The translations under genes and the position numbers were made by a program. A stretch of DNA of 64,000 bases. Source: Portulaca oleracea (lineage: Eukaryota > Streptophyta > Magnoliopsida > Caryophyllales > Portulacaceae). The notes under the pieces are model-generated. The model did no database searches, was not told the origin of the DNA, and saw nothing but the letters and a program-made list of their open reading frames with translations. Positions 57,324 to 64,000 of this stretch are shown piece after piece (the stretch's first letter is position 1; each line of letters starts with the position of its first letter). Location of the stretch: assembly GCA_029582165.1 (NCBI GenBank), contig CM055873.1:44757295-44821294 (forward strand). Reading direction: 5' to 3'.

Positions 57324-58391
57324 TCATTGGTTGTGCCAACTTCTTGGTAACATTGGTTTCTTTTCCATACTACAACTGATGGCCATTTCTACATTTTTAC
57401 CTTCGTTGCTATTATCGTCACTCCAAGTAGCCATTAGGGCCATGTGACTCCTCTTTTCTTTGTTCTTTCTGTTGTAGGGACAGCCCTTGATCAAGTGATC
57501 TGGGTCACCACACACAAAACAAGAGAATGAGTTAGTTTCATTATTTGAAGAGTCTTTACCTCTTTGGTTAACCCGTTTGGATGAGGATCTTCTAGAGGTA
57601 TGACTTTTTTGGCACGACTTCTTGAGTTCCTTGGCCATCAAAGCCAAGATCCGATTCTTATCATCCTCATTTGACTTGTCATTAGGACCATTAATATCCT
57701 TACGGGCTACTTCTTCCTTTTCATCTTGCTCTTCTAAAAGATGTATTTCGAGAGCAAGAAGCTTTCCAATGAGGTCATATAATTGGAGAGTTTTCATGTC
57801 TTGATCTTCTTTGATTGTGGTGACTTTCGGTTCCCACTTCTTTCATGGAGGACATCTAAGGACCTTGCGAACTATTTCTTCATTGGAGTAGGTTTTCCTC
57901 AAGGACTTGAGATTATTGACTATGCTAGCGAATCGTTTGTACATGTCCTTGATGGATTCTCCATTCTTCATTTTGAATGATTCGTAATGCTTGACATAAT
58001 TGTCAACCCTTATTTCTTGAACTTGGCTCATTGCTTCATATGTGGTCACTAAGGTATCTCACACCTACTTAGCTGTATCATAACAGGAAAGATATTCAAA
58101 CTCATTAGAATCAAGTCCACAGTAGAGATTATATAAGGCTTTAATGTTTTTATTTGCCTTGTCTGCTTCTTTGGCAGTATATTTAGATTTAATTTTGGGT
58201 TTCGTGATTTCCCCCTTTGTGGTCATGGGGACAAAGTCTCCATTCTCAATTCTGTCCCAAAGATCATAGTCTTGATCCATGATGAATTCTTTCATACGCT
58301 TCTCCCAGTGGGAAAAGTTTGATCCTCTGAATAATGGGGGTCTACTCAAGTAACATCCTTGTCCTATATCACCATCTTTGATCCCAACCAT
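57324..58391 (-). pseudogene. Copia gag with CCHC knuckle, broken
   Basis: Gag packages element RNA. It begins MVGIKDGDIGQ, then PPLFRGSNFSHWEKRMKEF and DYDLWDRIENG (DUF4219/UBN2 start), IKALYNLYCGLDSNEFEYLS, a stop at 58065-58067, then VDNYVKHYESFKMKNGESIK, MYKRFASIVNNLKSLRKTYS (UBN2), another break near 57843, and finally the knuckle CFVCGDPDHLIKGC and a charged tail. Nothing of protease, integrase or RT follows. Two to three breaks make it inactive. Confidence 0.85.
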
Positions 58392-58433
58392 GATCTTTTC
58401 CACAGAGCGGTTAGTCTCTTCTTGAGTGGACCT

Positions 58434-58445
58434 GCTCTGATACCA
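58434..58445 (-). other. Primer-binding site of the gag-only element
   Basis: TGGTATCAGAGC on -, two bases inside the 5' LTR. Confidence 0.9.
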
Positions 58446-58447
58446 AT

Positions 58448-59351
58448 TGAAAGGATCTAGAGGGAGGTGAATAGGATTATCAAAAGATTCTTCACACTTA
58501 GGTAAGGACATTAGCTACGAGTCTTGACTTTAGTCAAGACTTAATACACAGTGTAACGAAAATAACTATGTTATTGAATGAAATTCAGTAAATGTTACTA
58601 AAAGGAGGTTACTGGTGGTCTCACTGTCCAGGAGATAATTTCCCTGGTACAACTACAAAAAATGGTTTCACTATCCAGGGTGAATGTCCTCGAAACATCT
58701 ACAGTAGAATGATTTCGCTGACTACGTTGGCCAGGAGGCGTTCACAACAAATTTTCACCAAGTTGGTGGTATCTCACTCACATAAACTACAACACTTAGT
58801 TTCTGTTACACTACTCACCGAAGTCCTCGGCTGCACTCTACTAGAGACCTTTAGTGGTTATACACTCACCAATATCAATTGGCTACACACTTAGAAATCA
58901 TTCATTGATTTCCTACAACACTCTTCTCGATTTCTTCCTTGGAATCGATGGTCTCTTTAGTGTGGTAAGCAATGTCTTTATAGGGGAGTTTAGCGACCGT
59001 TGAGAGCTTCCTCATATCTTCTTTCCAAACATAGTTATCTGGATTTCCTTGCTCAACTTTCCTTTCTTTTCAGCATTATTTCCTTTTATTGATCCTTTCC
59101 TTCCAAGAGAGATATTCCACTAATTACTAAACATATTATTGGATTTAGATTTTGATTTTGATATCATGAAAGGATACAACAAATCTGTGAATGCAATCAG
59201 GAAAGTATCACTCTAAGATATCCATATTATATGCCAATAATATTCGAATTTTGACTTTCATTCAAAACAGTTCCAATTGCCAAGGTCCTTTGACCTGGGT
59301 CTATTGAGGTCCTTGTGCCTGGTCTGCCAAGGTCCTCGAAGGGTTCTAACA
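58448..59351 (-). repeat. 5' LTR of the gag-only element
   Basis: On the - strand TGTTAGAACCC to GATCCTTTCA, next to the primer site. Confidence 0.93.
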
Positions 59352-60811
59352 TTAATCTCCATATTTGAAGGAATATTTAACAACTCAATTTCATGTTACT
59401 TTCCTTATGTGTTGTGTTATATGTAGCTCCGCGGCTATCACTTCTTTTATGTTTGGGCTAATAATCGGAAAGTTCAAGAAGCTCTCCACATTCGAGAAGT
59501 ATGCACTAGTATCTGAGCTATTCCATTATTTTGTTTCACTTTATTTACATCAAAAGGTTTTACAATACATACGTCTGTAGTTGGTTTTATATAATATCAA
59601 ATGGATTGAAAAGTTTGAGATAGACAACGCTATATATGCACCCATGTTTCCCTTCCATACAGGGTACAATAATCAATTGGGCAAGATGCAACTCTACTCA
59701 AGAATTCACTCGAGCTTATAGGACAAATGTTGATAGTAGCATTGGTTATCATTTAAACTTCACAAAGGAATCGCTTCATGTGCTTATCTATAGGTAATCA
59801 ATCTCTTACTTTTAATACTATATGTATGCCTTGTTTGGAGTTGATAAATAAAGGATGGTAAAACTCTCTTATTTTGTGTTATATGTACCATATTGCACCT
59901 ACCACAATTTAGCATACAAACCATAAACCATCACAAATTATCATATCATACCATTCTTTACGACAATAACCATAATTTTCTCTCTGTTCACTTTTTTCAC
60001 TATTTTTCAGTTTTCTCTCTCCTCACGTACCACACCAACCATTATTACAACAATTTTATCATGTTGTACCACATCATATCACACATATCCACATTTTTAC
60101 CATACCATACTATTATGACAATTTGCCCACCACTGAAGAAAAAAAAGAAAAAACCAGGTCTAAACATTAAAAGCATAGGGAACTTAAGTAATTATTGTTT
60201 GTGATTGCCTCAAAGCAAATATTTTTCTGCATTCCATTAAAAGCATATGTAATTGATGAAATGTCCGCAAGCTTATACTAAGGACATGTTAGATCTGAGG
60301 CAAAACGTGATAAAATAAATATCTTGGAAAAGAAATTACAAAGAAAGAAAATATGGGTAAAGCAATGCTTTTCTTTGTTTGGTTTAAGTAAATTTTTAGA
60401 AAAAATTGACTTTTCATACAATTTTTTTCCCTATTTGGATTAAAGAAAAAATACCTTGAAAAAATGAATCTGTATGGGGCTTGCAAACATCAAACATCTT
60501 TTTTATGGATCATAAGACCTAGTTTGAAAATATTAAAACTGTAAAACAAGTGTGTGAGAAAGATATTAGAATGTACGTGTTAGAGAGAGAGAGAGAGATA
60601 TTATATGAGTGTGTGTGTGTGTCGAGAATTGTGGGACATTAGATTCAAATATTTGCTGCAATCTATATTCTCTTATTGTTGAAGAGAAAGATCGTTACCA
60701 TTTCTTATCTGGCATTTTCTATCCACTTTCACAACCATTTTTTTTTTCTTTCCTTTTTCTTCAATAAAAACAATGGAAACAATTTCATTTTTAAACATTC
60801 TTCTTGCCGCC

Positions 60812-61009
60812 TGTAGAGGTAGTTGATGGCTGTTATAACAGCCCTAAGTTGTTGAGTTTGTTATTATGTAGTTTGGGGTTGTTAGTGAGTTTGTTATCTC
60901 TTTTATGTGCTTGCTCCTCTATATATACACTGCTGTATCAAGGTGTTGTTTTCTTAGATGAACTGCAATAATATCAAACACAGTTCTTTTCCTCAAATTC
61001 TCGTTTACA
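60812..61009 (+). mobile_element. 198-bp solo LTR in intron 11 of copy C
   Basis: It starts TGTAGAGGTAG and ends CGTTTACA, with CCGCC at 60807-60811 and 61010-61014. A TATA-like CTATATATACAC lies inside. Absent from copy B. Size is in the TRIM range. Confidence 0.85.
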
Positions 61010-61978
61010 CCGCCCATTTTTCCACAGTCTAAATACATCCTAATTATATTCTTAGATGTATTGAAATAAGCATAATGTCCCTCATGTAGATGTTAGATCA
61101 TGTTTTATTTATCCTTAAGTTTAGTATAAAAGCAGCACGAAGTATATTCAAAAAGGATATTACTTATGTATTTACTTGATTATAATGGAAAAGCAATACA
61201 TTAGGTCACTTAACCCGTATTTTTGTCTTCCTATCTTGCTATGGCAGTGGGGACCAAGACATGTACGTTTCATACGTAGACACATTGGCATGGATTGCCA
61301 AATTGAATGTCTTGATCATTGATCGTTGGAGACCTTGGTTTGTCAAAGGTCAAGTTTCCGGGTGAGTTTCTCCTTGGTTGCCAATGCTCAATTATATATA
61401 TACACGTACATACACATAAGTGTGTGTCTTTATTAGCCATCTTGATTTCTTAGGTGTCAGTTCAAACAAATATTTATTTTTGTTGAATGTCTTACCCATC
61501 TATGATGGACTGTGCAGGTACACTACGATGCACTCAAATGGACATTACCATCTAACATTCGCGGCCATAAAGGTAATCGAATTGCCTTTGTCAAAGCAAT
61601 AACATGTTCCTTTGATAAATGATAGATATAGGATATAAGTGATCAACTAGCCAACCATATGTCATTTTGTAGGGAGCGGGACACACGGCACCAGAGTACA
61701 AGCGAGAAGAATGTCAACTCTTGTTTTCAAAATGGCTTACGGCACACTCCTTAGAATAAATATATTCATTATCTATACATTATATATATTGAATGAATAT
61801 GTACGAGAAATGACGGCGATATGGGTATCTAATAAGTGAGTTTAACTCAACTGTGCACCTTCTCCAATGCATAAAATAATAATTATATGGTACGACTCCT
61901 TAAAATGCATATTTACTGGGGTCTCTGGATCTATTGAAGTAGTATTTTAATGCAGGAGCAAAGTAATGAACTTAAAAG

Positions 61979-62661
61979 TAGGGATGGCAACGCGGCGGAT
62001 TGGGGACGGGGAAGTATATCCCCGCTCCCAAAACTCGTCCCTTCTCCGTCCTCATCCCCGCTTCGGGGAATGATTCTTGCCCCATCCCCATCTCCGAGGA
62101 TTTCTCATCCCCAACGGGGATTTTTTTAAAGTTATCCAAAATCTAACCAAATTTTAATTGGGTTCGATTTTTAATCTTTTCACAATACAACGTATTTAAC
62201 TTGCTCAAGCAATGATACATCAAAATCAAACAATAATACATCAACAAATGTTATTCGGAAAAAAAATACAATAACGCATCAACATGTGATATTCAGAAAA
62301 AAATATGGAATAATGGAGGAGAAGGGAAGTGAATTTAGGTCTGGATTTCTGACTTAAAATTCGAAAATTACTACTTTATCCTTACTATTAATATATATAT
62401 TAAATTAGAATAAAAGTTATTTGGTAATTTTAAAATTTTCGGGGACGATGATTCGGCGATGGGGACGGGGAATTTTCCTCGGCGGGAAAAATGGGGATGG
62501 GAATGGGGAAAATTTTGTCCCCATCCCCGCCCCGTCCCTGAGCGGATTTTGAAAAATCATCCCCATCCCCGTCCCCATCTCCAATGGAGGTGGAAATTTT
62601 TCTCCAGAGCGGGGCGGGGCCCCAGCGGGTTCAGGGATTCCCCGCCCCATTGTCATCCCTA
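61979..62661. mobile_element. hAT-like GGGGATGGGG-rich element, both ends present
   Basis: Ends TAGGGATGGCAACG and, reversed, TAGGGATGACAATG. Eight-base duplications CTTAAAAG (61971-61978) and CTCAAAAG (62662-62669). Copy B has the empty site near 42913. GGGGACGGGG words near both ends, AT-rich centre, no transposase. Confidence 0.9.
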
Positions 62662-62669
62662 CTCAAAAG

Positions 62670-63055
62670 AGCTTAACGATCCATAGAGAGTTCAACTTTT
62701 ATTTGCATTTTTGATATTCTAACCTATCCAGACTAAGAAATACAGAGAAATTTTGAATTAAAATAAGCAAAAACGAGTAAATACACACGCTCGAATTTTC
62801 ATTTCATCCCATATTCGACCCACTATGCATGACTGACACTAACCTACCCATGCTGCACTAGCAATCATGAATTGTTAATTAATGAAACTCGTCCAAGATC
62901 ATTCTTGATAACTATGAGTCAATCTAAATAGTCTAACCCCCCATTCTTATCTTGTATTAGACTAGTGAACTTCGAAATTGATGCAACGCATTACTTTAAT
63001 TCTTGTATAGGTATTACATTTTATTGTATCTTTGTTATTACCGAATCTATTCCTA
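62670..63055 (+). other. 3' flank of SCPL copy C
   Basis: Homologous to 42916-43275 behind copy B. No gene seen. Confidence 0.7.
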
Positions 63056-63058
63056 TCT

Positions 63059-63059
63059 A

Positions 63060-63106
<47 letters not shown>

Positions 63107-63111
63107 TATAT
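63059..63111. repeat. (TA)n microsatellite
   Basis: AT dinucleotides with one interruption near 63100. Confidence 0.95.
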
Positions 63112-64000
63112 TGTTGGATCAAGGTCCTTTACTTGAGTAACTACACGAAGGACCTTATACGGAGTTTTAATGAAAGACAAAACAAGCCGTCAAAAAGGGA
63201 AGTTATTTCGTTTAGCAAATAAGTGATAATTATCTTCAAATTTCTTTAAAAATAAATTTATATTGCTGATATATCTTGCAAAATAAATATCTTCAGTAGA
63301 AGACAACTCCAAGGAAGGAAAAGATTGGAAGATCAAGAAAAGAGATATTTTCTTATATTATATATTCTAATTATCTATTTTGATTATGTATATATAATAT
63401 ATATATATTATGATTATATATTATATATGGGCATGATTCTTGTAGATACAAAAGGAAAGCAAGATTGCAAAAGATATCTCAAAAGATCTCAGAAGATGGA
63501 AAGCAAATCAGAAGGCAAAAGAAAGAAAGAAGAATCAAAAAAGAAAGGAAAGGAAGGCCTTCATCTCCAACGGTTCTACCAAGCTACCATTATAAATATG
63601 CAGTCACAAGATGAAGACAAATAGGCGATTCCACAGAAGTAATCGCGGAGTAAGAAATCTGGTGGGATTTCTGAGTGTGTAGCCAATGGTTCGGTGGTGA
63701 AGGTAGTCAGTAAAGGACCTCTGGTGAAGGGACAGCCAAGGACCTTGGTGAACACTCGTTGTGTCCACATGTGGTGGTGAGATGATGTGTAGCAGAGCCT
63801 TGACGGACTAAGGCTGTGTGAGTTTGTGCTTCAATGTAATCCATCATGTTTCAAATCACCACTAGGGTTTTTCCTACGACGATCCTTATCTGTAACCGCC
63901 TCAAGGACCTTCGACCTTGGCCAATGAACCTATTAGTAACTGCCTTCATGCTATTACTTCTTGGTTTGTTTCGTAAGTGTAATTTGTTCGTTGATTGATA
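63112..64000 (+). repeat. Probable LTR running off the right edge
   Basis: It starts TGTTGGATCAAGGTCC directly after the (TA)n tract, has a TATA-like TTATAAATATG at 63590-63600, and shows repeated AAGGACCT words like the LTR at 35429-36417. The 3' end is outside the window, so neither a primer site nor a partner can be seen. Confidence 0.55.

Larger units (their letters stand above)
55975..59351 (-). mobile_element. Non-autonomous copia-type LTR retrotransposon with gag only, in intron 9 of copy C
   Basis: On the - strand the LTRs start TGTTAGAACC and end TTCTTTCA/TCCTTTCA (58448-59351 and 55975-57194). TTAAT duplicates at 55970-55974 and 59352-59356; copy B has the empty site near 38480. 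Primer site at 58434-58445, purine tract AAAAAGGGGGAGAT before the 3' LTR. The 1.25-kb interior holds gag only. The left LTR is longer because of a MITE (56600-56892). Confidence 0.95.
46823..61759 (+). pseudogene. SCPL copy C: serine carboxypeptidase-like gene with two stops in exon 7
   Basis: Exons: 46823-46962, 47651-47796, 51473-51555, 51721-51843, 53295-53397, 54110-54147, 54287-54388, 54736-54822, 54986-55066, 59427-59498, 59663-59793, 61248-61361, 61518-61572, 61673-61759. Sizes and phases equal those of copy B in every exon. Signal peptide, [22 protein letters not shown] and GAGHTAPEY are all intact. Exon 7 carries two in-frame TAG codons (54368-54370 for Leu, 54383-54385 for Tyr of SDELYE), which would end the protein near residue 237. 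Exon 7 is 102 bases and in phase at both ends, so a transcript skipping it would stay open. The gene could be a recent pseudogene or make a shortened protein. Confidence 0.87.

Noticed and set aside
1..64000. tRNA or rRNA genes
   Set aside because: I saw no cloverleaf with A and B boxes; the matches to tRNA 3' ends are 12-base retrotransposon primer sites.

Overview
This window is AT-rich nuclear DNA from a flowering plant, most likely a eudicot. It shows plant-type split genes and dense nested plant transposons: LINE, Ty1/copia, Ty3/gypsy, CACTA, hAT, Tourist, Stowaway and Mutator-type MITEs. I cannot name the species. The only host gene family with a full-length copy is a tandem cluster of serine carboxypeptidase-like (SCPL) genes on the + strand; almost everything else is mobile DNA, much of it sitting inside SCPL introns.

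Layout. 1-1065: a short LTR element on the - strand carrying an intronless, decayed inositol-tetrakisphosphate 1-kinase (ITPK) copy, open at the left edge. 1228-3022: last four exons of SCPL copy A, a pseudogene. 3103-15466: a LINE on the - strand (ORF1, endonuclease, RT, zf-RVT, RNase H), split in its RNase H part by a complete gypsy-like LTR element (3534-9173, TSD CCTGA). 15467-23656: a G/C-rich hAT-like element containing a CACTA transposon (15736-23361, TSD AGT), which contains a second CACTA (16915-21752, TSD TAT) with a broken TNPD-type transposase. 23740-28220: upstream region of SCPL copy B, carrying a short copia derivative and two MITEs.

28281-42729: SCPL copy B. Fourteen exons join without a stop or frameshift into a predicted 453-residue secreted protein with Ser183, the SGDQDM Asp and His429. 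Its gene is stretched to 14.4 kb by a rearranged copia element, a solo LTR, MITEs and an internally deleted LINE. 43.3-44.7 kb: gypsy relic and unassigned repeats. 44.7-46.8 kb: a duplicate of the upstream region of copy B. 46823-61759: SCPL copy C, with the same 14 exons but two stop codons in exon 7; its introns hold two solo LTRs, a non-autonomous copia-type element, a Tourist element, a mini-CACTA and other MITEs. 61979-62661: an hAT element with both ends. 63112 to the right edge: the start of another probable LTR.

Copies B and C are two long tandem duplicates, so each serves as the empty-site control for the other: many insertions are present in only one copy with exact target duplications, which orders them after the duplication. 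Copy B is the only SCPL gene here that could make a full protein. By family resemblance it would be a vacuolar or secreted acyltransferase or peptidase of the clade I SCPL type.
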